Assembly (NCBI GenBank): GCA_018971835.1
Contig: JAGWZW010000031.1
Span: 1 to 37,518 of the forward strand
DNA from: Alphaproteobacteria bacterium
GTDB taxonomy: Bacteria; Pseudomonadota; Alphaproteobacteria; Micropepsales; Micropepsaceae
Length of the DNA stretch: 37,518 nt
Reading direction: 5' to 3'
In this document: positions 1 to 7,334 of the stretch, one piece after another
How the letters are laid out: each line of letters starts with the position of its first letter
Position numbering within the stretch: the stretch's first letter is position 1
Made by a program: the position numbers and the translations under genes
The notes under the pieces: generated by a model
Told to the model about the DNA's origin: nothing
The model's database searches: none
The model's input: the letters and a program-made list of their open reading frames with translations, nothing else

Positions 1-101
1 CCGGGCCCCCGACGCGCTCTTAAACCAACTTTTTTTCTGCTATGGCTTCCGCGAAAATGCGGGCGGCGCCCCAAGGGCCTCGCAACGCGGACGGGAATAT
101 T

Positions 102-107
102 TATACT
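102..107 (+). promoter_or_regulatory. Possible -10 element of the trp/moco operon promoter
   Basis: TATACT matches the sigma-70 -10 consensus at five of six positions and lies 26 bases before the trpG start, inside an AT-richer patch of otherwise GC-rich DNA. No convincing -35 hexamer lies 16-18 bases upstream. The call rests on the -10 and its position only. The operon may also be read from a promoter left of the window. Confidence 0.3.
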
Positions 108-133
108 AGCGTTTTCATAGACATAGGTGTGAA

Positions 134-730
134 GTGCTGCTTCTGATCGATAATTACGACAGCTTTACCTACAACCTCTTCCATTTCCTGGGCGAGCTGG
201 GCGCCGAGGTGGTGGTCAAGCGCAACGACGAGCTTTCCGCCGCCGCGGCGCTCGGGCTGGGTGCCGAGGCCATCGTGCTCTCGCCCGGCCCCTGCACGCC
301 CAACGAGGCGGGCATCTGCCTGGAGGTGATCCGGCAGGCCAAGGGCAGCGTGCCGATCCTGGGGGTGTGCCTCGGCCACCAGTCCATCGGCCAGGCTTAT
401 GGCGGCACCATCGTGCGCGCGCCCGAACCGCTGCACGGCAAGCTCTCGCGCATCCATCACACCGGCAAAAGCGTGTTCTGCGGCCTCAACAACGATTTCC
501 TGGCCACGCGCTATCACTCACTCACCATCGCGCCGGAAAGCCTGCCTGCAGCGCTGGAGGTCACGGCCAAGGCGGACGACGGCGTCATCATGGGCGTGAT
601 GCACAAAACCCACCCGGTGCATGGCGTGCAGTTCCATCCCGAGAGCATCGCTTCCGAGCAGGGCCACGCGCTGTTGCAGAACTTCCTGAACATCGCGGCC
701 GATTTCGCCAAAGCCAAAGCATCCGCATGA
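134..730 (+). CDS. trpG: Anthranilate synthase component II (glutamine amidotransferase)
   Basis: This 198-aa class I glutamine amidotransferase releases ammonia from glutamine and passes it to TrpE, which makes anthranilate from chorismate in tryptophan synthesis. The N-terminus [14 protein letters not shown] is typical of TrpG/PabA. The nucleophilic Cys79 sits in GVCLGHQ, and the triad is completed by His168 and Glu170 in HPES. The start is a GTG with a weak ribosome site (AGGTGTG). TrpE is not in the window; only 133 bases lie upstream. The stop overlaps the trpD start as ATGA, so the two are translationally coupled. A dual role in p-aminobenzoate synthesis, known for some TrpG/PabA proteins, cannot be excluded from sequence. 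Confidence 0.95.
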   Translation: MLLLIDNYDSFTYNLFHFLGELGAEVVVKRNDELSAAAALGLGAEAIVLSPGPCTPNEAGICLEVIRQAKGSVPILGVCLGHQSIGQAYGGTIVRAPEPLHGKLSRIHHTGKSVFCGLNNDFLATRYHSLTIAPESLPAALEVTAKADDGVIMGVMHKTHPVHGVQFHPESIASEQGHALLQNFLNIAADFAKAKASA

Positions 731-1752
731 GCAGCGACTTTGGAGAGGCGTTGAAGCGCATCGTCGCCGGCCACACGCTCGGCGCCGACGAGGCCGCGCG
801 CGCCTTCGCCGCCATCATGGCCGGCGAGGTCTCGCAGGTGCGCCTCGCCGCTTTCCTCACCGCGCTGGCCCAGCGCGGGCCGAGTGTGGAGGAAATCACC
901 GGCGCGGCCCGCGCCATGCGCGCCGCCATGCGCAAGGTAAAAGCGCCGGCACACGCGATGGACATCGTCGGCACCGGCGGCGACGGCCACGACACCTTCA
1001 ACATCTCCACCGCCACGGCGCTGACCGTGGCGGCGTGCGGCGTGCCGGTGGCCAAGCACGGCAATCGCAGCGCCTCTTCCCGCACCGGCACCGCCGACGT
1101 GCTGGAGAAGCTGGGCGTGAAGATCGACATCGCGCCGCAGGTGGCCGAAGCCTGCCTTGCCGAAGCCGGTATCTGCTTCCTGTTCGCCGCCGCCTATCAC
1201 AGCGCGATGAAGCATGTGGCGCCGGTGCGCAAGGAACTGGGCTTCCGCACCATCTTCAATTTCCTGGGGCCGCTGTCCAATCCGGCGCAGGTGACGCGCT
1301 ACCTGCTCGGCGTCTCGGCGCCGGAATGGGTGGAGAAGCTGGCCTATGTGCTGAAGGCGCTGGGCGCGGAAAAGGCCTGGGTGGTGCGCGGCGCCGACGG
1401 CCTCGACGAGCTGACCACCACCGGCCTCACCCACGTCGCCATATTGGATGCGGGCCGAGTGACGCTGCGCGAAGTGATGCCCGAAGAGATCGGCGTCGAG
1501 CGCGTGCTGCCCACCGCGCTCAAGGGCGGCGAAGCGGCAGAGAACGCGGCGGCGCTGCGCGCGCTGCTGGACGGCGCGCCGGGCGCCTTCCGCGATGTGG
1601 TGCTGCTCAACGCGGCAGCGGCGCTGGTGGTGGCGGACAAGGCCGTCGCCCTGCCCGCCGGCGCGAAGCTGGCAGCAGAAGCCATCGACAGCGGTGCGGC
1701 GAAAGCCACGCTTGCGCGCCTGGCGGAAGTGTCGCAAAGACCGGCGCCATGA
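727..1752 (+). CDS. trpD: Anthranilate phosphoribosyltransferase
   Basis: TrpD (341 aa, normal length) joins anthranilate to PRPP to form phosphoribosyl-anthranilate, the second step of the tryptophan branch. Visible signatures are the PRPP-binding GTGGDG at residues 82-87, the KHGNRSAS motif at 110-117 and the later DGLDEL motif. The start was chosen at the ATG that overlaps the trpG stop (ATGA). The open frame runs further upstream, but that stretch lies within trpG and does not resemble TrpD. The gene is coupled to trpC by a second ATGA overlap. Confidence 0.96.
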   Translation: MSSDFGEALKRIVAGHTLGADEAARAFAAIMAGEVSQVRLAAFLTALAQRGPSVEEITGAARAMRAAMRKVKAPAHAMDIVGTGGDGHDTFNISTATALTVAACGVPVAKHGNRSASSRTGTADVLEKLGVKIDIAPQVAEACLAEAGICFLFAAAYHSAMKHVAPVRKELGFRTIFNFLGPLSNPAQVTRYLLGVSAPEWVEKLAYVLKALGAEKAWVVRGADGLDELTTTGLTHVAILDAGRVTLREVMPEEIGVERVLPTALKGGEAAENAAALRALLDGAPGAFRDVVLLNAAAALVVADKAVALPAGAKLAAEAIDSGAAKATLARLAEVSQRPAP

Positions 1753-2549
1753 CCATTCTGGACCGGATCGCCCGATACAAGCGCGAAGAGATCGCCGCCG
1801 CGAAAGCGCGCGTGCCGCAAGCGGAGATCGAGGCGCGCGCGAGGGATGCGAGCGCGCCGCGCGGTTTCCTGAAGGCGCTGGAGGCGAAGAAAGCGCAAGG
1901 GCGCTATGGCCTGATCGCGGAGATCAAGAAGGCGAGCCCGTCGAAAGGCCTGATCCGCGCGGACTTCGATCCGCCGGCACTGGCCCGCGCATACGAAGAA
2001 GGCGGCGCGGCGTGTCTGTCTGTGCTCACCGACACGCCGTCGTTCCAGGGTGCGCCGGACTATCTCGTCGCCGCGCGTGCGGCCACCTCCCTGCCCGCGC
2101 TGCGCAAGGATTTCATGTTCGAGCCCTATCAGGTGGCCGAGGCGCGGAGTTGGGGCGCGGACTGCATCCTCGTCATCATGGCCGCGGTGAGCGACGGCGA
2201 AGCCCGCGCGCTGATGGACGAAGCGGCACGCTGGGGCATCGACGTGCTGGTCGAAATCCACAACGAAGCCGAACTTGCGCGCGCGCTGACGCTGGGCGCG
2301 CCGATGATCGGCATCAACAACCGTGACTTGAAGACCTTCCTGACCGATCTCGCGGTGACGGAGAGGTTGGCGCCGCAAATCCCCGCCGGCGTCATGGTGG
2401 TGGCGGAAAGCGGGCTCGGTTCACCGGCTGATCTGGCGCGGCTGGCACGGGCGGGCGTGTCCAGCTTCCTGATCGGCGAAAGCCTGATGCGGCAAAGCGA
2501 CGTGGCACAGGCGACGCGCGCGCTGCTTGGCGCTAGGATGCCCGGATGA
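1749..2549 (+). CDS. trpC: Indole-3-glycerol phosphate synthase
   Basis: TrpC (266 aa) closes the indole ring, converting carboxyphenylamino-deoxyribulose phosphate to indole-3-glycerol phosphate. It is a TIM barrel. The catalytic set of the family is visible: Glu58 and Lys60 in [11 protein letters not shown], Lys120 in LRKDF, Glu169 in VEIHNE, Asn190 in GINNRDL, and Glu220-Ser221. It is a stand-alone enzyme, not fused to TrpF as in enteric bacteria. Both ends overlap neighbours by ATGA (trpD before, moaC after), which ties the trp genes to the molybdopterin genes in one transcript. Confidence 0.96.
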   Translation: MTILDRIARYKREEIAAAKARVPQAEIEARARDASAPRGFLKALEAKKAQGRYGLIAEIKKASPSKGLIRADFDPPALARAYEEGGAACLSVLTDTPSFQGAPDYLVAARAATSLPALRKDFMFEPYQVAEARSWGADCILVIMAAVSDGEARALMDEAARWGIDVLVEIHNEAELARALTLGAPMIGINNRDLKTFLTDLAVTERLAPQIPAGVMVVAESGLGSPADLARLARAGVSSFLIGESLMRQSDVAQATRALLGARMPG

Positions 2550-3358
2550 GCAAGCTCTCGCATCTGGACGAAACCGGCGCGGCGCGCATGGTCGATGTCT
2601 CCGAAAAGCCGGTGACAGCGCGCGAAGCCAGCGCCGAAGCGGTGATCCGCCTGTCGCCCGAGGCTTACGACGCGGCCATCGGCGGCACCGGACCCAAGGG
2701 CGACGTGCTGGCCGCCGCGCGGCTGGCCGGCATCATGGCGGCGAAGAAAACCTCCGAGCTGATCCCGCTCTGCCATCCCCTGCCGATCGCCAAGGCGGGG
2801 ATCGATTTCGAACCGCTGGCCGACACCCACAGCCTGCGCATCATCGCGATGGTGAAAACCACGGCGCAGACCGGCATCGAGATGGAGGCGCTGACGGCGG
2901 CCAGCGTCGCCGCGCTCACGGTGTACGACATGGTCAAGGCGGTGGACAAAACCGCGGTGATCGAAACCGTCCGCCTGCTGACGAAATCGGGCGGCAAGAG
3001 CGGCATCTATATCGCCCCCCATGCCGCCACGGCGCCGGCTGCGACGGCGCCGAAGCGGCAGTCTGCCGGCTTTCGTTCTGCGCCCGGCGCCAAGCCCGCG
3101 CCCGCCACGCTGACGGGCGAAGTGGCCGCGCCCGCGCGCCCGCAGGCTGATCCCGACGGTGCGCGCGAAGCCTTCCGCGCCTTCATGACCGGCAATCGCC
3201 TGCGCGCCACCGAGTGGGCCAGGGAGGCGGGCGTTCCGGCGGCGCAGATTTATGCCTTCCTCACCGGCAAATCCCGCAGCCTCCACCCCGATACGGCCAA
3301 GAAGCTCGCCCGCGCGGCGCAGGTTTCGGCCGCAGACCTGTTCCGGACCAGAAAATGA
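2546..3358 (+). CDS. moaC: Cyclic pyranopterin monophosphate synthase MoaC with a C-terminal helix-turn-helix extension
   Basis: Residues 1-158 are a full MoaC, which with MoaA makes cyclic pyranopterin monophosphate from GTP for molybdenum cofactor. Lys51, His77, Glu112, Asp128 and Lys131 occur at the same numbers as in E. coli MoaC, in motifs such as IPLCHPLPI and YDMVKAVDK. MoaC is normally about 160 aa, but this protein has 270. An Ala/Pro-rich linker (about 159-202) leads to a C-terminal segment (about 203-270) that reads like an XRE-type helix-turn-helix: [19 protein letters not shown], then a basic turn, then [15 protein letters not shown]. The frame is open across the junction with no sign of frameshift. 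Whether the extension binds DNA is inference. The start is fixed by ATGA overlap with trpC. Confidence 0.92.
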   Translation: MSKLSHLDETGAARMVDVSEKPVTAREASAEAVIRLSPEAYDAAIGGTGPKGDVLAAARLAGIMAAKKTSELIPLCHPLPIAKAGIDFEPLADTHSLRIIAMVKTTAQTGIEMEALTAASVAALTVYDMVKAVDKTAVIETVRLLTKSGGKSGIYIAPHAATAPAATAPKRQSAGFRSAPGAKPAPATLTGEVAAPARPQADPDGAREAFRAFMTGNRLRATEWAREAGVPAAQIYAFLTGKSRSLHPDTAKKLARAAQVSAADLFRTRK

Positions 3359-4566
3359 ACGCCAATTACATGATCCCGGTGGACGACGCCGTCGCCCGCA
3401 TCGTTTCGGCCTTTGCGCCGGTGGCAAGCGAAACCGTCCCGCTGCGCCAGGCGTCGGGCCGCGTGCTGGCCGAAGACGTCCGTGCACGGATGAACCAGCC
3501 GCCCGCCCCCGTCTCGGCGATGGACGGCTATGCGCTCAGGGCCGCCGACGCGGCCTCCGTGCCGGTGACGCTGCCGGTGATCGGCACTTCGCCCGCCGGC
3601 CATCCCTTCATGGGCAAGGTGGGCGCGGGCCAATGCGTGCGCATCTTCACCGGCGGCGTGGTGCCGGAAGGCGCAGACACCATCGTCATCCAGGAAGACA
3701 CCGAAGCCAGGGACGGCACGGTCACAATCAAGGAAGCCGCCGGCGCGAACAAACACATCCGCGCCGCCGGGCTCGATTTCCGCACCGGCGATGTGCTGGC
3801 CAAGGCAGGCAAGCGGCTGACGGCGCGCGACCTGTCGCTGATCGCGGCGGGCGATATTCCCGAAGTTCCGGTGCGCCGCCGGCCGCGCGTAGCCCTGGCC
3901 GCCACCGGCGATGAGTTGTCGCCGCCCGGCACGCCGCATGGTCCGGGCGGCATCGTGGCCTCGTCCGGCTACGGCCTCATCCCGCTGATCGAAAAATGGG
4001 GCGGCGAGGTGATCGACCTCGGCATCACGCCAGACACGGTGGACGCCATCGCGGAGCTGCCGCGCCGCGCCGAAGGCGCCGATCTGCTGGTCACGCTCGG
4101 CGGCGCCTCGGTGGGCGAGCACGATTTGATCCAGAAGGCGCTCGGCCCCGCCGGGCTCAAGCTCGATTTCTGGAAGATCGCCATGCGGCCGGGCAAGCCG
4201 CTGATCTTCGGACGCCTCGGCGCCCTGCCGCTGATCGGCCTGCCGGGCAATCCGGTTTCGACGCTGGTTTGCGCGATCCTCTACCTGCGCCCCGCCATCG
4301 CGGCGATGCTGGGCACGGACACAGCCCTGCCTCTCGCCGCCGCGCGCCTGACGGCCCCTCTCAAGGCCAACGACAAGCGGCAGGATTACATCCGCGCCCG
4401 GCTCGAACGGCGGGACGGCGAGATCTGGGCCCAGCCCTTCTCCGTCCAGGATTCCTCGATGCTGACCGGCATCGCCGCCGCCGACGCGCTGATCGTCCGC
4501 CCGCCCCATGCCGCTGCCGCCGACCCGGGCGAACGGGTGGAGGTCGTGCTGTTGGAAGGAATGTAG
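3355..4566 (+). CDS. moeA: Molybdopterin molybdenumtransferase
   Basis: MoeA (403 aa) inserts molybdate into adenylated molybdopterin, the last step of molybdenum cofactor assembly. Family motifs are SAMDGYAL near residue 55, [15 protein letters not shown], the MoCF-binding [20 protein letters not shown] and LPGNPVS. The start is the ATG overlapping the moaC stop (ATGA), making this the fifth gene of the coupled trp-moco string. It ends at 4566 and is followed by an imperfect GC-rich hairpin. Confidence 0.96.
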   Translation: MNANYMIPVDDAVARIVSAFAPVASETVPLRQASGRVLAEDVRARMNQPPAPVSAMDGYALRAADAASVPVTLPVIGTSPAGHPFMGKVGAGQCVRIFTGGVVPEGADTIVIQEDTEARDGTVTIKEAAGANKHIRAAGLDFRTGDVLAKAGKRLTARDLSLIAAGDIPEVPVRRRPRVALAATGDELSPPGTPHGPGGIVASSGYGLIPLIEKWGGEVIDLGITPDTVDAIAELPRRAEGADLLVTLGGASVGEHDLIQKALGPAGLKLDFWKIAMRPGKPLIFGRLGALPLIGLPGNPVSTLVCAILYLRPAIAAMLGTDTALPLAAARLTAPLKANDKRQDYIRARLERRDGEIWAQPFSVQDSSMLTGIAAADALIVRPPHAAAADPGERVEVVLLEGM

Positions 4567-4574
4567 GCTCGTTT

Positions 4575-4608
4575 CCGCGCCTGCCCCGGCGAGACGAGGC
4601 GGGAGCGG
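4575..4608 (+). terminator. Imperfect GC-rich hairpin after moeA, possible terminator
   Basis: CCGCGCCTGCC (4575-4585) can pair with GGCGGGAGCGG (4598-4608), with one mismatch, one G-T pair and a 12-base loop. It begins 8 bases after the moeA stop. There is no T-run behind it, so intrinsic termination is uncertain. It may instead mark the 3' end of the trp-moco transcript. Confidence 0.3.
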
Positions 4609-4632
4609 AGGGCTGCTCTCAGCGCGCCTGCG

Positions 4633-4641
4633 TGCTATGAT
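4633..4641 (+). promoter_or_regulatory. Possible extended -10 promoter for the unknown three-gene unit
   Basis: TGCTATGAT is an extended -10 element (TG-N-TATGAT) 36 bases before the first ORF of the unknown trio. The -35 region is poor, as is allowed for extended -10 promoters. It lies downstream of the post-moeA hairpin, so the trio may be transcribed separately from the trp-moco operon. Confidence 0.35.
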
Positions 4642-4677
4642 GCCGCCATAATCTGGCGTCCATGGGGGGGCACGGCG

Positions 4678-5004
4678 ATGTCAGTTTCCAAGTCCACAAT
4701 CTCATCGAAAATTCTTGCGACCGTCGGCACGCTTTTCCTGATCATTGCCGCGCTCACGCTCGTCCTCATAACCAAAGAGGTGGTCATCGCGATCCGGTTT
4801 TCCGGGGGCGGCGACATGATGAGCCAGTATATCGTGGGCCGGAATTTGGGCCGCCTCGTTTTCGATTGCGGCGTGGCCGCAGTATTCGGTGGCCTCGGCG
4901 GCTTCATGGTGCGGCGGCAGCTGCGAGAAAGGAAGCCCCGCATCGCGCTGGGCATCGGGATCGCCGTCGCGCTGCTGCTCGGAATCAATGCCGGCCTGAT
5001 GTGA
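4678..5004 (+). CDS. Small unknown inner-membrane protein, three predicted helices
   Basis: I do not recognise this 108-aa protein. It shows three hydrophobic stretches (about residues 12-32, 58-78 and 88-106) separated by a polar segment containing GGGDMMSQYIVGRN and a basic loop RRQLRERKPR. The positive-inside rule would place that loop in the cytoplasm. A run of G residues (GGGGGGG) about 8-14 bases upstream could serve as a ribosome site. Its stop shares a base with the start of the next gene (TGATG), so the two are probably co-translated. It is real rather than a shadow, because no other credible gene occupies this stretch and the coupling is exact. Confidence 0.65.
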   Translation: MSVSKSTISSKILATVGTLFLIIAALTLVLITKEVVIAIRFSGGGDMMSQYIVGRNLGRLVFDCGVAAVFGGLGGFMVRRQLRERKPRIALGIGIAVALLLGINAGLM

Positions 5005-5702
5005 TGCCGGCGGCGACGCGCCAAGGCCCCTGGCGGCTGTTTGAATGGCCTCTGGCAGCGCTCGGCTGTGCCTTCAGCTGGGTTGCGGGCGGAGAGCTTG
5101 GCGCGGTGAGCGGCTATTTCGCGGCCAAGGCCTATTACGATACCACGGTACAGGGCCCCTACGACTTGCCGGCGCATATGAACGCGCTCGAGTTCGCGCT
5201 GCATGATGGCACCAGCGCGGGCCGGCTCTTCGCCGCGGTCGTCTTCGTCATCTCCTATGGGGCATTGCGGGACCGGCTCGGCATGAAGGCCCTGGCCCTG
5301 GCGCTCTGCGCCGGTATCGCGGCCGCATCTTTCGCGGGCTACGCCGTGTTCGGCAGCTTTCCGTGGGGCGGCGCGCTGAAGGCGGTGCTCGCGTCGGCGG
5401 CCCTGCTGGCGGCTGCGGCCGCTGCCCTGTTCTGGGTACGCAAGAACCTCTCCCCCGGCTTTGCGAGCGTGCTGTGGAGCGCCGCCCTTCTGGGGACCGT
5501 GGCGCTCCAGCTCGGCGGCTTCGCGCTGGCGCAGCAAAGCACGGCTCAGTTTGCCGCGGCATTCGGCGCCTCCTCGCCGGAAAATTTCTGCGACACGGTC
5601 GTCAATAGCCTTGTGACGTTCAAGAAAGAGCAGAACCCCGGGCTGGATCTCGACCGCCTGCGGGCCGAAGAGATGCGGAAATGTCTGGAAAAACACGAAT
5701 GA
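5004..5702 (+). CDS. Unknown polytopic membrane protein with a soluble C-terminal tail
   Basis: This 232-aa protein belongs to no family I recognise. About five hydrophobic segments are visible (roughly 16-42, 72-88, 94-116, 123-145 and 153-176). The first two are separated by a polar loop (43-71) and the last is followed by a 55-residue hydrophilic tail with two cysteines (196 and 227). The start ATG overlaps the preceding stop by one base. An upstream extension of the frame exists but lies inside the previous gene. The stop overlaps the next start as ATGA. Tight coupling to a small membrane protein and an exported coiled-coil protein suggests one envelope-associated unit; the function is unknown. 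Confidence 0.65.
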   Translation: MPAATRQGPWRLFEWPLAALGCAFSWVAGGELGAVSGYFAAKAYYDTTVQGPYDLPAHMNALEFALHDGTSAGRLFAAVVFVISYGALRDRLGMKALALALCAGIAAASFAGYAVFGSFPWGGALKAVLASAALLAAAAAALFWVRKNLSPGFASVLWSAALLGTVALQLGGFALAQQSTAQFAAAFGASSPENFCDTVVNSLVTFKKEQNPGLDLDRLRAEEMRKCLEKHE

Positions 5703-6418
5703 AACGACGCCGGGCGGTTACGAGCCTGGCAGTCCTGTTGCAGGCCACGGCGCTCTACGTCGCAGCCCCGGCCGTCGCCGACGACAGCGTGATCGCCATG
5801 CTCGACAGCTGGAAGACTGCGCGCGTCGCGATCCAGGACAAGATCAAGGAGGATGAGGGCAAGAAAGCCGCTCTCCTGGCCGAGCAGCAGCGGCTCGGGG
5901 AGTCGCAGCAGATGCTCAGCACGAATCTGAAGCATCTGCACGAGGATCTCGACAAGACGAATACCGCGATTGCACAAGAATTGCAGGTCGAATACCGCCA
6001 CGATCACAATCCGCCGGACCAGCACTGTGCGGCCTGCGTGGATCGGTACAATGCCGAGGCGAAGGCGATCGACACCAAGGGGCAAGGCCTCGTAGAGCGC
6101 GCCAACGATCTGCAGAACAACATCCAGTCCACCGAAGCGGTGCGCAAACAGACCAACGAGACGGTCATCGAGAACGCGCGGCACATTCACGATCTGGACA
6201 ACGCCAAGGCCAAGCTTGGCGGGACGGTGAAATGGGTATCGCAGACCTATGGCACCTGTCTCCAACTGGCGGCGGACGGAGCCTCGCTCGAGACCATCAA
6301 GTCCAAATGCGGAAACATCCAGTTTGACGGCGAGAACATCCATCTGAGCAACCCGCAACTCACGCCCAGGAAGGACTGTTTTTTCCAGGGCCCCAACTGC
6401 CGCGCGCAGGCGCAGTGA
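5699..6418 (+). CDS. Unknown exported coiled-coil protein with six cysteines
   Basis: The 239-aa product starts with a clear Sec signal peptide: a KRRR basic end, a hydrophobic core, and a probable AVA|DD cleavage after residue 27. The mature part (about 35-180) is rich in heptad-like Glu/Lys/Gln/Leu, suggesting two helical coiled-coil arms. Between them lies a polar, His- and Cys-rich loop (residues 101-113, HDHNPPDQHCAAC). Four more cysteines follow (187, 204, 227, 234), so disulphides or metal binding are plausible in the periplasm. CAAC lacks a following His, so it is not a c-type heme site. The start at 5699 is preferred over an in-frame ATG at 5681, because it gives the ATGA overlap and the cleaner signal peptide. 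No family recognised. Confidence 0.7.
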   Translation: MKRRRAVTSLAVLLQATALYVAAPAVADDSVIAMLDSWKTARVAIQDKIKEDEGKKAALLAEQQRLGESQQMLSTNLKHLHEDLDKTNTAIAQELQVEYRHDHNPPDQHCAACVDRYNAEAKAIDTKGQGLVERANDLQNNIQSTEAVRKQTNETVIENARHIHDLDNAKAKLGGTVKWVSQTYGTCLQLAADGASLETIKSKCGNIQFDGENIHLSNPQLTPRKDCFFQGPNCRAQAQ

Positions 6419-6477
6419 GCGGCGCCGGCGGGATTGCGACCACCGCCGAGGGCGGCCTTGCGGCAAGAAATTACGCA

Positions 6478-6506
6478 TTGACGAGGTTGTAGAACTAAAC
6501 TAGAAC
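6478..6506 (+). promoter_or_regulatory. lexA promoter with embedded LexA operator
   Basis: A -35 TTGACG (6478-6483) and a -10 TAGAAC (6501-6506) are exactly 17 bases apart. The alphaproteobacterial LexA box GAAC-TAAACTA-GAAC occupies 6492-6506, covering the downstream half of the spacer and the whole -10. Bound LexA would block RNA polymerase, giving the usual negative autoregulation. The GAAC-N7-GAAC form is established for Alphaproteobacteria; the promoter assignment is from sequence match. Confidence 0.85.
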
Positions 6507-6572
6507 GATTCTCCGTGTTTCGGATTTGTTCGGCCGGCCCTTCGGCCGCCGGAACGAGCGGGAGATTTGGAA

Positions 6573-7334
6573 ATGCTGACACGCAAGCAATATGAACTGC
6601 TGATGTTCATTCATGAGCGCGTGCGCGAAACCGGCATCCCTCCCTCGTTCGACGAAATGAAAGACGCGCTGGATCTGAAATCGAAATCTGGCATCCACCG
6701 GCTGATTACGGCGTTGGAGGAGCGCGGCTATCTGCGGCGCATGGAAAAGCGCGCGCGGGCGCTGGAAATCATCAAGCTGCCCGAGAACGTGGCCGATCAG
6801 ATGCGTCCGGCCACCAGCCGCAGCCAGGCCCAGCGCCTGAGCCATCCTGGTTCGCGGTCCGGTGGCCGCGAGGCCGGGCGCGGCAACGAGGTCCGCATTC
6901 CCGCCAACGCACGCGGCAACGGCGCGCCCCGGCGCAGCGGCGAAGGTGAGAGCGCAGTGCCGGTTCCGGTGCTGGGCCGCATCGCCGCGGGTACGCCTAT
7001 CGAGGCCTTGCAGCACAAGGTGGCCGAGGTGCCGGTGCCCGGCGACATGCTGACACGCGGGGAACATTACGCACTCGAAGTCACTGGCGATTCCATGATC
7101 AATGCCGGCATCCTGGATGGCGATACCGTCATCATCCAGAAGGCCGACACCGCCAACACCGGCGATATCGTGGTGGCGCTGGTGGACGAGCAGGAAGCCA
7201 CGCTCAAGCGTCTGCGCCGCCGCGGCGATTCCATCGCGCTGGAAGCGGCCAACCCGGCCTACGAAACGCGGCTTTATGGTGCGGACCGCGTGCGCGTCCA
7301 GGGCAAGCTGGTGGGCCTTATCCGCCACTATTGA
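6573..7334 (+). CDS. lexA: SOS repressor LexA
   Basis: LexA represses DNA-damage genes and cleaves itself when RecA filaments form. The 253-aa protein has an N-terminal winged helix-turn-helix (residues 1-70, [17 protein letters not shown] onward) and a C-terminal S24 protease domain. The self-cleavage bond is Ala139-Gly140 in RIAAGTP, the nucleophile is Ser174 in GDSM and the general base is Lys212 in EATLKRL. The linker (about 75-128) is long, Arg/Ser/Gly-rich and of low complexity; E. coli LexA is about 50 residues shorter overall. The ATG at 6573 follows a GGGAG ribosome site, whereas an in-frame TTG six bases upstream is less likely. The end overlaps the comEC end by 17 bases. Confidence 0.96.
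   Translation: MLTRKQYELLMFIHERVRETGIPPSFDEMKDALDLKSKSGIHRLITALEERGYLRRMEKRARALEIIKLPENVADQMRPATSRSQAQRLSHPGSRSGGREAGRGNEVRIPANARGNGAPRRSGEGESAVPVPVLGRIAAGTPIEALQHKVAEVPVPGDMLTRGEHYALEVTGDSMINAGILDGDTVIIQKADTANTGDIVVALVDEQEATLKRLRRRGDSIALEAANPAYETRLYGADRVRVQGKLVGLIRHY

Noticed and set aside
1-133. TAA at 21-23 and a run of seven T at 30-36 as the end of an upstream gene (trpE) with its terminator
   Set aside because: Only seven codons precede the TAA in the window and no hairpin is visible before the T-run; nothing can be identified.
367-726. Upstream in-frame extension of trpD
   Set aside because: It lies entirely within trpG, is Arg/His-rich out-of-frame sequence, and the ATGA start at 727 gives the standard TrpD length.
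514-1737. Long antisense open frame opposite trpD, and similar long antisense frames opposite lpxB/lpxI, bamA, tsf/rpsB and dnaE
   Set aside because: They are His/Arg/Gln/Ala-rich low-similarity frames typical of the antisense of high-GC genes; the sense strand holds well-recognised proteins.
4575-4608. A definite intrinsic terminator after moeA
   Set aside because: The stem is imperfect and no T-run follows, so it is listed only at low confidence.
4662-5003. Longer start for the second unknown membrane protein
   Set aside because: The extra segment overlaps the first unknown gene completely and is Arg/His-rich; the overlapping ATG at 5004 is the better start.
5999-6040. c-type heme site at CAAC in the third unknown protein
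   Set aside because: The heme motif is CxxCH; here Val follows the second Cys.
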